Positions 54,166-63,776 of a stretch of DNA of 64,000 bases are shown here, piece by piece. The DNA comes from Paenibacillus montaniterrae (GTDB lineage: Bacteria; Bacillota; Bacilli; Paenibacillales; Paenibacillaceae): positions 434,001 through 498,000 of the forward strand of contig NZ_BOSE01000002.1 in NCBI RefSeq assembly GCF_018403185.1. The letters run 5' to 3'. The notes below the pieces were generated by a model that saw only the letters and a program-made list of their open reading frames with translations, had not been told where the DNA came from and ran no database searches. A program made the translations under genes and the position numbers. Every line of letters begins with the position of its first letter. Positions within the stretch are counted from its first letter, which is position 1.

Positions 54166-55893
54166 TTAAAAGAGGTAGTAGCGTTGTGCCATTGGTAGCT
54201 CTACAGCCGCCTCACAGGTGATCGGCTCACCATCTACTGTTACCTCATACGTTTCCGGGTTGACTTCAATTCGTGGCGTTTCACCGTTATGAACCATGTC
54301 TTTTTTGCCGATGGAGCGTGTATTGCGCACCGCGGTAATTTGCTTTTGCAGGCCGAGCTGCTTGTGAACGCCTCGCTCGTAGGCGGCTGCTGACAGAAAG
54401 GTGAAGGAGCCCTTCGTTACTGCTTTGCCGAATGACCCGAACATCGCTCGACCATATACTGGCTGCGGCGTAGGGATTGAAGCGTTTGGATCGCCCATTT
54501 GCGCATAGGCGATAAAGCCGCCCTTCAAGATCATTTCAGGCTTTACTCCGAAAAATGCAGGCTGCCAGATGACAAGATCAGCCCATTTGCCTGGCTCAAG
54601 CGAGCCTACCTCATGCGAGATGCCGTGGGCTATGGCCGGGTTAATTGTATATTTGGCAACATAGCGCTTTATACGCTCATTATCGCTCGGACTATCGCCT
54701 TCATTTTGAGCAGCCGAATATGGGCCGCGCTGAGCTTTCATCTTATCAGCAGTTTGCCAGGTGCGTGTAATGACCTCTCCTACCCGTCCCATCGCCTGCG
54801 AATCGGAGCTAATAATGCTGAACACGCCCATATCATGCAAAATATCTTCGGCCGCAATTGTCTCTGGCCGAATGCGAGAGTCGGCAAATGCAACGTCCTC
54901 AGGAATAGAAGAATCCAAATGATGACAAACCATCAGCATATCAAGATGCTCTTCAATCGTATTAACCGTAAAGGGGCGTGTTGGATTCGTTGAGGACGGA
55001 ATAATATTGGGATGGCTCGCAGCTGTAATAATGTCAGGCGCATGACCGCCGCCCGCTCCTTCTGTATGATACGTATGAATCGTCCTGCCTTTAATCGCTG
55101 CCAGCGTATCCTCAACAAAGCCTGCTTCATTCAGTGTGTCAGTATGGATCGCCACCTGCACGTCATAGCGGTCAGCTACGGTCAAGCAGGTATCGATTGT
55201 GGCTGGCGTCGTGCCCCAATCCTCATGCAGCTTTAGGCCGATCGCACCTGCTTCAATTTGCTCAATCAACGGCGCCTCTGTCGCACAGTTGCCTTTGCCG
55301 AGAAAGCCAATATTCATCGGAAATGCCTCGACTGCTTCCAGCATGCGGTGAATATGCCACTCTCCTGGTGTGCATGTTGTCGCATTCGTGCCGGTCGCTG
55401 GCCCGGTTCCACCTCCAATCATCGTAGTAATGCCGGAGGCGAGCGCCGTTTCGATTTGCTGCGGACAGATGAAGTGAATATGCGTATCAATTCCGCCTGC
55501 TGTTACAATTTTCCCTTCTCCGGCAATGACCTCGGTTGAAGCGCCGACAATGAGCTGGGGATGCACCCCATCCATCGTATCGGGATTGCCTCCCTTGCCA
55601 ATCGCCACAATGCGGCCATCGCGGATGCCGATATCTCCCTTCACGATGCCCCAATGATCGATAATGATCGCATTCGTAATTAGCACATCAAGCGCCCCTT
55701 CGCCTCGTGTAATGCGAGACGACTGGCCCATGCCATCGCGAATGACCTTGCCACCGCCGAATTTGCATTCATCGCCATAAACCGTGTAGTCATGCTCAAT
55801 TTTCGCCCATAAATCGGTATCCGCCAGCCTTACCTCATCTCCGGTTGTCGGACCAAAAATAGAAGCGTATTGTGCTTTGGTCATGCTTGGCAT
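54166..55893 (-). CDS. ureC: Urease alpha subunit
   Basis: A 575-residue urease catalytic subunit. The nickel ligands are His138 and His140 (DTHIHF), the carbamylated Lys221 and His223 (GLKLHEDWG), His250, His276 ([12 protein letters not shown]) and Asp364. The flap Cys323-His324 is present (MVCHHLD). It hydrolyses urea to ammonia and carbamate in the cytoplasm. It overlaps ureB by 13 nt and is followed by a cluster of three structured repeats (B8, B7, A3) before ureF. All catalytic residues are intact. Confidence 0.97.
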   Translation of the reverse strand: MPSMTKAQYASIFGPTTGDEVRLADTDLWAKIEHDYTVYGDECKFGGGKVIRDGMGQSSRITRGEGALDVLITNAIIIDHWGIVKGDIGIRDGRIVAIGKGGNPDTMDGVHPQLIVGASTEVIAGEGKIVTAGGIDTHIHFICPQQIETALASGITTMIGGGTGPATGTNATTCTPGEWHIHRMLEAVEAFPMNIGFLGKGNCATEAPLIEQIEAGAIGLKLHEDWGTTPATIDTCLTVADRYDVQVAIHTDTLNEAGFVEDTLAAIKGRTIHTYHTEGAGGGHAPDIITAASHPNIIPSSTNPTRPFTVNTIEEHLDMLMVCHHLDSSIPEDVAFADSRIRPETIAAEDILHDMGVFSIISSDSQAMGRVGEVITRTWQTADKMKAQRGPYSAAQNEGDSPSDNERIKRYVAKYTINPAIAHGISHEVGSLEPGKWADLVIWQPAFFGVKPEMILKGGFIAYAQMGDPNASIPTPQPVYGRAMFGSFGKAVTKGSFTFLSAAAYERGVHKQLGLQKQITAVRNTRSIGKKDMVHNGETPRIEVNPETYEVTVDGEPITCEAAVELPMAQRYYLF

Positions 55894-56261
55894 GGATCAT
55901 CCTCCTCCCACTTCTTCAATACTTGCTGCAGCTTCGCAGAGTCGGACCAGCTTGCTGCCGCGCTTCCCTCGGTCAGCCGATTGAGGCCTAATACGTGTCG
56001 CTGTCCGCCCAGCTCTACCAGCTCAACCGGCTTTTCCTCGCCAGGCTCAAAGCGCACCGCCGTACCAGCGGCAATATTCAAGCGCATGCCGAACGCAAGC
56101 CTGCGTTCAAAGCGCAACGCACGATTCACCTCATAAAAATGAAAATGCGAGCCAACCTGAATTGGCCGATCGCCTTTATTAATGACGAGCAGTGAAGCAG
56201 TTCTGCGCTGACTGTTAATTTCAATTGAGCCTTCCTGCAGGCGGTACTCTCCTGGAATCAT
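55881..56261 (-). CDS. ureB: Urease beta subunit
   Basis: A 126-residue urease beta subunit starting [20 protein letters not shown]. It carries the conserved [20 protein letters not shown] and [20 protein letters not shown]. It packs around UreC in the trimeric urease. It lies 74 bp after ureA and overlaps ureC by 13 nt. The C-terminus (WEEDDPCQA) is slightly longer than average. Confidence 0.95.
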   Translation of the reverse strand: MIPGEYRLQEGSIEINSQRRTASLLVINKGDRPIQVGSHFHFYEVNRALRFERRLAFGMRLNIAAGTAVRFEPGEEKPVELVELGGQRHVLGLNRLTEGSAAASWSDSAKLQQVLKKWEEDDPCQA

Positions 56262-56335
56262 TGTCTCATCTCCCCTATATAAAATAAGAGCCTTTTATCC
56301 GGGAATCCGAATATTCTGCTCAGAATAGCTGCTGG

Positions 56336-56641
56336 CTACTGCCGAATTGGCTCATGAATGGTTACCAGCTTTGTACCGTCAGGAAAGGTCGCTTCAACCT
56401 GCACTTCTGCTATCATCTCAGGAACCCCTTCCATGCACTGCTCCTTGCGCAAAATCGTCCCGCCATATTCCATAAGCTGTGCGACTGTTTTTCCATCGCG
56501 CGCTCCTTCCATTACCTCTGAAATTAGAATCGACATTGCTTCAGGATAGTTCAGCTTTACGCCTCTTTCCATTCTTTTACGAGCCAATTCTGCCGCATAG
56601 CTGATCATCAGCTTTTCTTTTTCTCGCTCTGTCAAATGCAT
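56336..56641 (-). CDS. ureA: Urease gamma subunit
   Basis: A 101-residue urease gamma subunit. [20 protein letters not shown] and [20 protein letters not shown] are highly conserved, as is the end LVTIHEPI. First gene of the urease operon. GGAGGTGACACCAAGCG precedes the ATG. A perfect GlnR/TnrA box lies about 46 bp upstream of the start, so nitrogen control is expected. Confidence 0.96.
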   Translation of the reverse strand: MHLTEREKEKLMISYAAELARKRMERGVKLNYPEAMSILISEVMEGARDGKTVAQLMEYGGTILRKEQCMEGVPEMIAEVQVEATFPDGTKLVTIHEPIRQ

Positions 56642-56686
56642 CGCTTGGTGTCACCTCCAAAAATTACCTGGTCATTTTTCAGTTTA

Positions 56687-56703
56687 TGTTAATATATATA
56701 ACA
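56687..56703. promoter_or_regulatory. GlnR/TnrA box between ureA and urtA
   Basis: TGTTAATATATATAACA is a perfect match to TGTNA-N7-TNACA, the site used by the nitrogen regulators GlnR and TnrA in Bacillales. It is symmetrical and can serve the ureA promoter on the minus strand. Confidence 0.75.
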
Positions 56704-56781
56704 TATGATTGGCGATTCAGAAAGAGTTTTTTTGTATATTGGTACAATTAACCCAATAATTTGTATTAATCGAACTTTTTG

Positions 56782-56821
56782 TGTAAATATAATTGACGCA
56801 AAGGGAAAATATTCTTATAAT
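56782..56821 (+). promoter_or_regulatory. urtA promoter overlapped by a second GlnR/TnrA-like site
   Basis: TTGACG (56793-56798), 17 bp, TATAAT (56816-56821) form a near-consensus sigma-A promoter. TGTAAATATAATTGACG (56782-56798) matches the GlnR/TnrA pattern with one mismatch and its right half is the -35 box, suggesting repression by GlnR under nitrogen excess. Confidence 0.7.
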
Positions 56822-56902
56822 TGGGAACACGAACATTTGGTGAAAAATACGAGAGAATGTTCATGTTTCAACTAATGTCAATCAAAAAAAGGGAGTGGAG
56901 AA

Positions 56903-58189
56903 ATGAAGAAAAATGTATGGAGCAGTGTAGTGATGGTCGTGCTTGTATTTAGCTTAATTTTGGCAGGCTGTGGCGGTAACAGCGCCAATAATGGCAATAC
57001 CGGCAATACAACGCCGACGCCTGATGCTACAAATGAGGGTACAGGTGCTGAAGGCTCAACGGATGATGGAGACACCATTAAAGTTGGGATTTTGCACTCG
57101 TTAAGCGGAACGATGGCTATTAGCGAGGTTTCAGTTAAGGATGCCGAGCTTATGGCGATCAATGAGATCAATGCGGCAGGCGGCGTGCTTGGCAAGCAAA
57201 TTGAAGTCGTAATTGAAGACGGCGCATCCGATTGGCCAACCTTTGCAGAAAAAGCTAGAAAGCTGCTGCAGCAGGATCAAGTAGCAACCGTATTTGGCGG
57301 CTGGACCTCTGCTAGCCGCAAAGCGATGCTGCCAGTATTTGAAGAGCTGAATGGCTTGCTTTGGTACCCGGTTCAGTATGAAGGACTTGAATCATCCCCT
57401 AACATTTTCTACACGGGCGCAACGACTAATCAGCAAATCGTTCCTGCAGTAGAATGGCTGCTGGAAAATCGCGGCAAAAAATTCTTCCTGCTCGGTTCTG
57501 ACTATGTCTTCCCGCGCACAGCCAACAAAATTATTAAAGCACAGCTTGAAGCTTCTGGCGGAGAAACGGTTGCCGAGGAGTACACCCCGCTTGGACATAC
57601 CGATTACAGCACAGTTATTAGCAAAATTAAAGAAGCAAAGCCTGATGTTGTATTCAATACATTGAACGGCGACAGCAACGTAGCCTTCTTCAAGCAATTA
57701 AAGGATGCGGGCATTAGCGCTGATGATTTGACAACCTTATCCGTTAGTGTAGCCGAGGAGGAGATTCGCGGTATCGGCACAGATGTGCTGGAAGGGCATC
57801 TTGCAGCGTGGAACTACTACCAAACAACGGATACACCTGAGAACGAAAAGTTTGTAGCTGCCTATAAAGCAGCATATGGTGAGGATCGTGTAACAGCCGA
57901 TCCGATCGAAGCTGGCTACATTGCGGTTTACCTGTGGGCGGCTGCCGTTGAAAAGGCTGGAACAACCGATGTAGATAAGGTGCGTGAGGCTGCCGACGGC
58001 ATCGAGTTCAACGCTCCAGAAGGCAAAGTAACAATTGATGGAGAAACTCAGCACATTTATAAGAAGGTGCTGATCGGCGAAGTGCAGGCTGACGGCATGT
58101 TCAAGACGTTGCACAGCACGGAAGAGCCGGTTAAGCCAGACCCTTACCTGAAGGGCTATGAGTGGGCATCCGGTCTTGCCGAACAATAA
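56903..58189 (+). CDS. urtA: Urea ABC transporter, substrate-binding lipoprotein
   Basis: A 428-residue lipoprotein with lipobox LAGC (Cys23), an Asn/Gly/Thr linker and the type-I periplasmic-binding fold of the amide/urea group. [40 protein letters not shown] and [20 protein letters not shown] are diagnostic of UrtA. GTNVV-like end segments are replaced by [16 protein letters not shown]. It binds urea at the membrane surface and passes it to UrtBC. GGGAGTGGAGAA precedes the ATG. First gene of the urt operon, divergent from urease. Confidence 0.95.
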   Translation: MKKNVWSSVVMVVLVFSLILAGCGGNSANNGNTGNTTPTPDATNEGTGAEGSTDDGDTIKVGILHSLSGTMAISEVSVKDAELMAINEINAAGGVLGKQIEVVIEDGASDWPTFAEKARKLLQQDQVATVFGGWTSASRKAMLPVFEELNGLLWYPVQYEGLESSPNIFYTGATTNQQIVPAVEWLLENRGKKFFLLGSDYVFPRTANKIIKAQLEASGGETVAEEYTPLGHTDYSTVISKIKEAKPDVVFNTLNGDSNVAFFKQLKDAGISADDLTTLSVSVAEEEIRGIGTDVLEGHLAAWNYYQTTDTPENEKFVAAYKAAYGEDRVTADPIEAGYIAVYLWAAAVEKAGTTDVDKVREAADGIEFNAPEGKVTIDGETQHIYKKVLIGEVQADGMFKTLHSTEEPVKPDPYLKGYEWASGLAEQ

Positions 58190-58216
58190 ATCATTCTGAT
58201 TGCTGATGGGCATTGC

Positions 58217-58248
58217 AGCCTGCGCAGCTGTCACAGTCTGCGCAGGCT
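58217..58248 (+). promoter_or_regulatory. Intercistronic hairpin after urtA
   Basis: AGCCTGCGCAG (58217-58227) pairs perfectly with CTGCGCAGGCT (58238-58248) and there is no T-run. It likely stabilises the urtA mRNA or reduces downstream transcription, giving excess binding protein. Confidence 0.6.
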
Positions 58249-58296
58249 CTCCTCATAAGCAGCTTAGACTCGAGCATTTGAAAGGAGTTCATTAGT

Positions 58297-59202
58297 ATGG
58301 AAGTTCAGCTCCTGCAGCTTTTTAACGGAATAAGCGTCAGCTCAATTTTGCTCCTGATCGCGCTTGGTCTGGCGATTACCTTTGGTCTGATGAACGTCAT
58401 TAATATGGCGCATGGCGAGTTTATTATGATTGGCGCCTATTCGACTTATGTTACCCAGCTGTTTTTTACCTCCAACATACCAGCTGACTATTTCGGCTAT
58501 TACTTCGTGCTGGCGATCCTGGTTTCATTCGCAGTCGCCTTCATCTTCGGCTTCGTACTGGAAATCAGTCTGATTCGCTTCTTGTACGGTCGTCCGCTTG
58601 ACAGCCTGCTTGCTACCTGGGGAGTTGGCTTAGTGCTGCAGCAGCTGGCGCGCTCGATTTTTGGCGCTCCAAATGTGGCGGTGCAAGCGCCGGCCTGGCT
58701 CAATGGCGGCCTGGAAGTTATGGATGGTATCATTTTGCCTTATAAGCGCTTATTCATCATTGCGCTCGTTGCCGTTGTGCTGCTCGCGATGTACTTGTTC
58801 ATTTACCGCAGCAACGCTGGACGAAGAATGCGGGCTGTTATGCAAAATCGCGAAATGGCTGCCTGTCTCGGCATTTCAACACGACGGGTAGATTCAATGA
58901 CCTTTGCGATCGGCTCCGGTATTGCCGGTATAGCCGGCTGTGCGATTACGCTGCTTGGTTCGATTGGTCCGTCGCTTGGCACCTACTATATCGTTGATGC
59001 GTTTATGGTTGTTGTGCTTGGCGGTGTAGGCAAGCTGATCGGCTCAGTGTTCGGTGCGCTTGGCATTGGCGTTACGGGAACGTTTTTTGAATACTGGACC
59101 AACGCATCAATTGGAAAAGTGCTCGTATTTATTGTCATTATCGCCTTTTTACAGTGGAAGCCGAAAGGTCTTGTGACGATGAGAACGAGATCTTTAGATT
59201 AA
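58297..59202 (+). CDS. urtB: Urea ABC transporter permease UrtB
   Basis: A 301-residue permease of the LivH branch with about eight hydrophobic segments. GLMNVINMAHGEFIMIGAYS is the conserved early signature, and VVLGGVGKLIGSVFGALGIG the late one. It forms the urea channel with UrtC. AAAGGAG precedes the ATG at 58297. The next gene starts 15 bp after the stop. Confidence 0.95.
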   Translation: MEVQLLQLFNGISVSSILLLIALGLAITFGLMNVINMAHGEFIMIGAYSTYVTQLFFTSNIPADYFGYYFVLAILVSFAVAFIFGFVLEISLIRFLYGRPLDSLLATWGVGLVLQQLARSIFGAPNVAVQAPAWLNGGLEVMDGIILPYKRLFIIALVAVVLLAMYLFIYRSNAGRRMRAVMQNREMAACLGISTRRVDSMTFAIGSGIAGIAGCAITLLGSIGPSLGTYYIVDAFMVVVLGGVGKLIGSVFGALGIGVTGTFFEYWTNASIGKVLVFIVIIAFLQWKPKGLVTMRTRSLD

Positions 59203-59217
59203 AGGGGGAGTTCGATA

Positions 59218-60327
59218 ATGGAATTAACAGCGAAGGCTTCCTTGCAGAAGAAAATACTATTAACTTCCGTTTATTCAATAGTCGTACTATTTTTGTTATT
59301 AGCACCAACCTTTCTATCCGATTTTCGGTTAAGCCTGCTGGCTAAATTTCTTGCTTTTGCTATTGTAGCGATTGGACTCGATCTCATATGGGGCTATTCG
59401 GGCATTTTAAGTCTTGGGCACGGTGTATTTTTCGGACTTGGCGCTTACTGCATGGGCATGTTTTTGAAGCTGGAGGCAACAGGCGGCAAGCTTCCCGATT
59501 TTATGAGCTGGAGCGGATTAAGTGAAATTCCTTGGTTTTGGAAGCCCTTTGCACACGCATGGTTCGCATTGCCTGCTGGCATCCTGATTCCGGCAGCATT
59601 AGCCTTCATTCTCGGCTTCTTTACGTTTCGCAATCGAATTCGCGGTGTGTATTTTACAATATTAACGCAAGCACTGGTCATTATTGTGACTACGCTATTC
59701 ATTGGTCAGCAGCAATACACTGGCGGTACAAACGGCATAACCGGCTACCAAACGATTTTCGGCTTTTCATTAAGTAATCAATCAACGAAAACTGTGCTTT
59801 ATCTTGTAACGGTTGTACTGCTTGTTGCAGTATTCATTTTGTGCCAGCGCCTGGTACGAAGCCGTTCAGGACGCGTGCTGCGCGCTGTCCGCGACGCGGA
59901 AAATCGAGCTCGCTTTATCGGCTACAATCCATCGAGCTATCAGCTGTTTGTATTTTGCGTATCAGCAGGAATTGCAGGCTTGGCGGGCATGCTGTTCGTC
60001 CTGCATGTCGGAATTATTTCGCCAACGACGATGGGGATCGTGCCTTCAATTGAAATCGTGCTTTGGGTAGCGCTTGGCGGACGCGGCACGCTGATAGGTG
60101 CCGTAATTGGCGCGGTGCTCGTCAATGCTGCGAAAAGCGGGCTTAGTGAAACCTATCCCGACTCATGGCTATTCTTCCTTGGTGCGTTATTCGTCATCGT
60201 CGTCGTCTTTATGCCGAGAGGCCTGGTCGGCTTGTTCAACGATATTGTCGGCAAATTAAAGCCGCGTATGCAAACCATCATGCAGGCAAAAGGCAGCAAG
60301 ATGAAAAAGGCAGGCTCAAATGGTTGA
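59218..60327 (+). CDS. urtC: Urea ABC transporter permease UrtC
   Basis: A 369-residue permease of the LivM branch. [20 protein letters not shown] is the key signature; it also has the [19 protein letters not shown] segment typical of UrtC and [20 protein letters not shown] near the end. About ten hydrophobic segments. GGGGGAG lies before the ATG. The 160-bp gap to urtD holds hairpins. Confidence 0.95.
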   Translation: MELTAKASLQKKILLTSVYSIVVLFLLLAPTFLSDFRLSLLAKFLAFAIVAIGLDLIWGYSGILSLGHGVFFGLGAYCMGMFLKLEATGGKLPDFMSWSGLSEIPWFWKPFAHAWFALPAGILIPAALAFILGFFTFRNRIRGVYFTILTQALVIIVTTLFIGQQQYTGGTNGITGYQTIFGFSLSNQSTKTVLYLVTVVLLVAVFILCQRLVRSRSGRVLRAVRDAENRARFIGYNPSSYQLFVFCVSAGIAGLAGMLFVLHVGIISPTTMGIVPSIEIVLWVALGGRGTLIGAVIGAVLVNAAKSGLSETYPDSWLFFLGALFVIVVVFMPRGLVGLFNDIVGKLKPRMQTIMQAKGSKMKKAGSNG

Positions 60328-60412
60328 GCATGCTCTTGAAAAGTTAGCCCTTGCTTTCGATGCAACTTTTTTTCCCATCGAAGCATGCAAGAAAGGTATG
60401 AAAAAAAGTTTT

Positions 60413-60455
60413 GCTTATGCTTCCGTAGTACTTTTTATGTACGAGGAAGCATAGC
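60413..60455 (+). promoter_or_regulatory. Hairpin in the urtC-urtD gap
   Basis: TATGCTTCC (about 60416-60424) pairs with GGAAGCATA (60445-60453), with GTAC/GTAC inside. A smaller CTTTCGATG/CATCGAAG pair lies upstream (60353-60382). A gap this long is unusual in an otherwise compact operon. Confidence 0.45.
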
Positions 60456-60487
60456 CAGACAGTCCATAAAAAGTTTTAGGAGGTTTG

Positions 60488-61261
60488 ATGATTATGTCTA
60501 CAGCACCTATTTTGTCTTGTGAGAAAGTGACGGTTGCGTTTGACGGGTTCAAGGCAGTGAATGGCATGGATTTGCAGCTGATGCCGGGCGAGCTTCGCTT
60601 TTTGATCGGCCCCAATGGGGCTGGCAAAACGACGATGCTGGATGTAATTTGCGGCAAGGTTAAAGCAGCTTCCGGTACGCTGCGCTTTATGAACGAGTTT
60701 GATATTAGCCGCAAAAAGGAGTATGAAATTGCCGAGCTTGGCATTGGTCGCAAGTTTCAGGCGCCGTCCATTTTTGTAGGCTTGACGGTTTACGAAAACC
60801 TTGAGCTGGCAATGAGCCAAAACCGCAGCGTCTGGGCTACCTTGCGCGCCACGATGTCGCGTGACGAGCATACGCGCATTATGCGTCAGCTCGACATGAT
60901 CGGCTTGACGCATCGCGCCAATACGGTCGCTGGCGGACTGTCGCACGGCGAAAAGCAATGGCTTGAAATCGGCATGATGTTAATGCAGGAGCCTTCTTTG
61001 CTGCTGCTTGATGAGCCTGTTGCCGGGATGACCGATACAGAAACAGAGAAAACAGGCGAGCTGCTGCAGGAAATTATTAAAGAGCGCACCGTTGTCGTCG
61101 TTGAGCATGATATGGATTTCGTACGCAGCTTCGCGACAAAAGTAACCGTCATGCATGAAGGCAAACTGCTTAAGGAAGGGACGATGCAGGAGGTTCAGGA
61201 GGACGAGGTCGTGTCGGAGGTGTATTTGGGACACGGGAGGGATTCACGTGCTGTCGGTTAA
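60488..61261 (+). CDS. urtD: Urea ABC transporter ATPase UrtD
   Basis: A 257-residue ABC ATPase of the LivG branch. Walker A is GPNGAGKTT, the signature LSHGEKQW, Walker B LLLLDEPVAGMTD and the H-loop VVVVEHDMDF. GLSHGEKQWLEIGMMLMQEP is typical of UrtD. GGAGG is followed by several close starts (TTG 60485, ATG 60488, ATG 60494); the last has the best spacing. The stop overlaps urtE by 14 nt. Confidence 0.94.
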   Translation: MIMSTAPILSCEKVTVAFDGFKAVNGMDLQLMPGELRFLIGPNGAGKTTMLDVICGKVKAASGTLRFMNEFDISRKKEYEIAELGIGRKFQAPSIFVGLTVYENLELAMSQNRSVWATLRATMSRDEHTRIMRQLDMIGLTHRANTVAGGLSHGEKQWLEIGMMLMQEPSLLLLDEPVAGMTDTETEKTGELLQEIIKERTVVVVEHDMDFVRSFATKVTVMHEGKLLKEGTMQEVQEDEVVSEVYLGHGRDSRAVG

Positions 61262-61943
61262 ACATATTGAAGCTGGCTATGGAGAAAGCATTATACTGCG
61301 CGATATTTCGCTTGAGGTAAAGCCTGGTCAGGTTGTATGCTTGATGGGCCGCAACGGGGTAGGCAAAACAACCTTAACCAAAACGATTATGGGCACAATT
61401 AAAGCGAAAAGCGGCAGCATCATCTACGACGAGCAAAATATTACGAAGCTGGCTCCGTATGAGCGAGCGAAGCTAGGCATTGGCTACGTACCGCAAGGCA
61501 GAGAAATTTTTGCCCAGCTGTCGGTGCAAGAAAATTTGCTGCTTGGACTGGAAGCAAGCCGCGATCGCAAAAACGGCGTGCCCGCTTCCGCTATTGATAA
61601 ATTCCCTGTGCTCCCTTCCATGTACCAACGCAAGGGCGGAGATTTAAGCGGCGGTCAGCAGCAGCAGCTTGCCTTCGCCAGAGCGCTTGCCTCGAAGCCG
61701 AAGCTTTTGCTGCTTGACGAACCAACTGAAGGCATTCAGCCTTCCATCGTTTACGACATCCAGGAGGTTATTCGCAGCATTAAGCAGCAAGGCGATACCG
61801 CCATCCTGCTTGTCGAGCAAAGCATTGAGTTTGTAAAAAGCGTTGCGGATTACTACTATATTCTTGAAAAAGGCGCCATTGTCGCAGAAGGCAGCATCGA
61901 CACCTTCGATGATTCCGTCGTTCGTCAGCATCTTGTTGTGTAG
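61248..61943 (+). CDS. urtE: Urea ABC transporter ATPase UrtE
   Basis: A 231-residue ABC ATPase of the LivF branch. Walker A is GRNGVGKTT, the signature DLSGGQQQQLAFARALASKP, Walker B LLLLDEPTEGIQP and the H-loop LLVEQS. GTG 61248 (VLSVKHIEAGYGESI) is chosen because GGGAGGGA lies six bases before it; the longer frame to 61155 is basic nonsense read from urtD. It completes the urt operon. Confidence 0.94.
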   Translation: MLSVKHIEAGYGESIILRDISLEVKPGQVVCLMGRNGVGKTTLTKTIMGTIKAKSGSIIYDEQNITKLAPYERAKLGIGYVPQGREIFAQLSVQENLLLGLEASRDRKNGVPASAIDKFPVLPSMYQRKGGDLSGGQQQQLAFARALASKPKLLLLDEPTEGIQPSIVYDIQEVIRSIKQQGDTAILLVEQSIEFVKSVADYYYILEKGAIVAEGSIDTFDDSVVRQHLVV

Positions 61944-61984
61944 GACGATGCTTAAAAGCTTAATAGCTAGTAGTAATATGAAAA

Positions 61985-62022
61985 CAGCTTAAGCATACGT
62001 GTATAAACACTCGCTTAAGCTG
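61985..62022. terminator. Bidirectional terminator after urtE
   Basis: CAGCTTAAGC (61985-61994) and GCTTAAGCTG (62013-62022) form a perfect stem, with GAAAA before it and TTTTC after it. It separates urtE from the convergent NIF3-family gene. Confidence 0.8.
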
Positions 62023-62040
62023 CTTTTCATTGTTGCCTCA

Positions 62041-62847
62041 TTATACGTAATGAAATGGCTCCTTAGCATCTACAAATGAAACTGGAACGCCCTCAACTAA
62101 TGGAGCCAGCCATTCGGCCATATGCTTCATGCCCCATTCTTCAGAACGCTCGTGACCAATCACGATCATCGCTTTTTTCAAGCCTAGCATTGCAGCATCA
62201 TTCACATAGGCACAAAGAGTCCATTCTGTAATTTCCCCACATAACATAACATCGAGATTTTTTTCGTTCATTAGTTCCATTGGCATCTGCTCTCTACCTA
62301 ATCCTAAGCTTCCACCACCTACTAAAATACCAACTCTTGAGCAACTCATTTCAGGATTTCCGACAACTCGAATCGTCTTCATTCCTAATTTATTTTTCAG
62401 GTATTGTGCAAGCTCCTTGACAGTAGTTGATTCTAGCTCGTATATCCAAGGCGAGTTAGTGTCTGCTTTGAACGCATCCCATTCCAGTTCCTTGATCAGT
62501 CCATCATAGATACGATCTGTATCTGCCATATGCATGTGATCGTGGAATCTCCAAATCGTAATCTGGTGTTCATCGATTAGCTTTTTCTTTTCTGCATATA
62601 CTGCATCCTCAGTAAGCCAATCTGTATGATCTTTCCCAGTAAAGTAAGTCGGCTCATGTGTAATGATTAGATTAGCGCCTAATGCAATCGCTTCTTTTAT
62701 AACATCTGCCGTCGCCATAAATGTTGTGACAATTCCCTTTACTTCCATCTCCATATGCCCACTAGCCAAAACATCACAAGTCTCCTCTAGCTTTTTTCCA
62801 CCACAGCAATCCAGCAAGATTCGGTCAATAACCTCTTGTACCTTCAT
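62041..62847 (-). CDS. NIF3-family dinuclear metal-centre protein
   Basis: A 268-residue NIF3/DUF34 protein. The metal-binding histidines appear in LGANLIITHEPTYF, RFHDHMHMADTDRI and the late IGHERSEEWGMKHMAEWL. NIF3 proteins form hexameric toroids with two metals per subunit; the enzymatic role is unsettled (GTP cyclohydrolase-I-like hydrolase has been proposed). This one is shorter than the YqfO type, which has an extra middle domain. It follows sugar-transporter permease genes, so a link with that uptake system is possible. GGAGCTGGGAAT lies before the ATG. Confidence 0.88.
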   Translation of the reverse strand: MKVQEVIDRILLDCCGGKKLEETCDVLASGHMEMEVKGIVTTFMATADVIKEAIALGANLIITHEPTYFTGKDHTDWLTEDAVYAEKKKLIDEHQITIWRFHDHMHMADTDRIYDGLIKELEWDAFKADTNSPWIYELESTTVKELAQYLKNKLGMKTIRVVGNPEMSCSRVGILVGGGSLGLGREQMPMELMNEKNLDVMLCGEITEWTLCAYVNDAAMLGLKKAMIVIGHERSEEWGMKHMAEWLAPLVEGVPVSFVDAKEPFHYV

Positions 62848-62870
62848 ATTCCCAGCTCCTTATCAATTTT

Positions 62871-63764
62871 TTATCCTTTAACTGCTCCAATAACAACGCC
62901 CCGGGTCAAATATTTCTGTGTTAACGGCAGTACGAATAGAACAGGAACAATCCCTAATACAGCCATCGCCATACGTACTGATGTGCTAGGCATATCAACT
63001 GCTTCTGCACCAAGCACGACATTCGCTTGTCCGGAATTCAAGTATTGGATATTATTCATTAATTGAACGAGAAGATTTTGAATGCCGTAATATTGCGGCT
63101 TAGAAATATAATAAAGTGCATTAATCCAATCATTCCAATACGCAAGTCCCATAAATAACCCTACAGTTACCATAACAGGTACTGACAGCGGCAGCATGAT
63201 TTTGAAAAATGTGCGCAGCTCGGACGCTCCGTCAATCTGTGCCGATTCAATAATTTCTAACGGCACATTGTTTTTGAAATAATTGCGAACTAACAGCACG
63301 TTAAATCCGTTAGCTAATAAATTCGGTACAATTAATGCCCAGATTGTATCTTTTACATTAAAAAATTGCGTCCACATAATATAGGAAGGAACTACGCCGC
63401 CATTAAACAGCATTGTAAAAAACACGACAAATGCGAGTACATTGTGATATTTAAAGTCTCTTCTAGACATGGGGTAAGCTAGCATGCTTGTAATTAATAA
63501 GCCAACCGCTGTACCAAGCACCGTAACAAGAAACGATACCCCGTATGCACGAATAAACGTATGAAGGGATGCCTCCAAGTACAAATAAGAATCAAAACTA
63601 ATTTGAGTTGGAATAAAACTATAACCGTTTCTTATAAGTGACGATTCTTCCGTAATAGAAGCAACTACAATAAGAACAAATGGTAAAAATGCTAATAACG
63701 TAAACAGCACCATCATTATTGCAGAGAAAATGACAAATGCTCGTTCTCCTCTTGTTTGAATCAT
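62871..63764 (-). CDS. Carbohydrate ABC transporter permease (YtcP/LplC type)
   Basis: A 297-residue permease with six hydrophobic segments. The start is MIQTRGERAFVIFSAIMMVL; NGGVVPSYIMWTQFFNVKDT and the EAA loop IESAQIDGASELRTFFKIML are typical of the YtcP/LplC branch that serves complex oligosaccharides. The C-terminal LTQKYLTRGVVIGAVKG fits. AGGAGGAG precedes the ATG. It starts 12 bp after the partner gene. The DNA here is visibly richer in A/T than the cellulase and urease regions. Confidence 0.92.
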   Translation of the reverse strand: MIQTRGERAFVIFSAIMMVLFTLLAFLPFVLIVVASITEESSLIRNGYSFIPTQISFDSYLYLEASLHTFIRAYGVSFLVTVLGTAVGLLITSMLAYPMSRRDFKYHNVLAFVVFFTMLFNGGVVPSYIMWTQFFNVKDTIWALIVPNLLANGFNVLLVRNYFKNNVPLEIIESAQIDGASELRTFFKIMLPLSVPVMVTVGLFMGLAYWNDWINALYYISKPQYYGIQNLLVQLMNNIQYLNSGQANVVLGAEAVDMPSTSVRMAMAVLGIVPVLFVLPLTQKYLTRGVVIGAVKG

Positions 63765-63776
63765 ATCATTCTCCTC

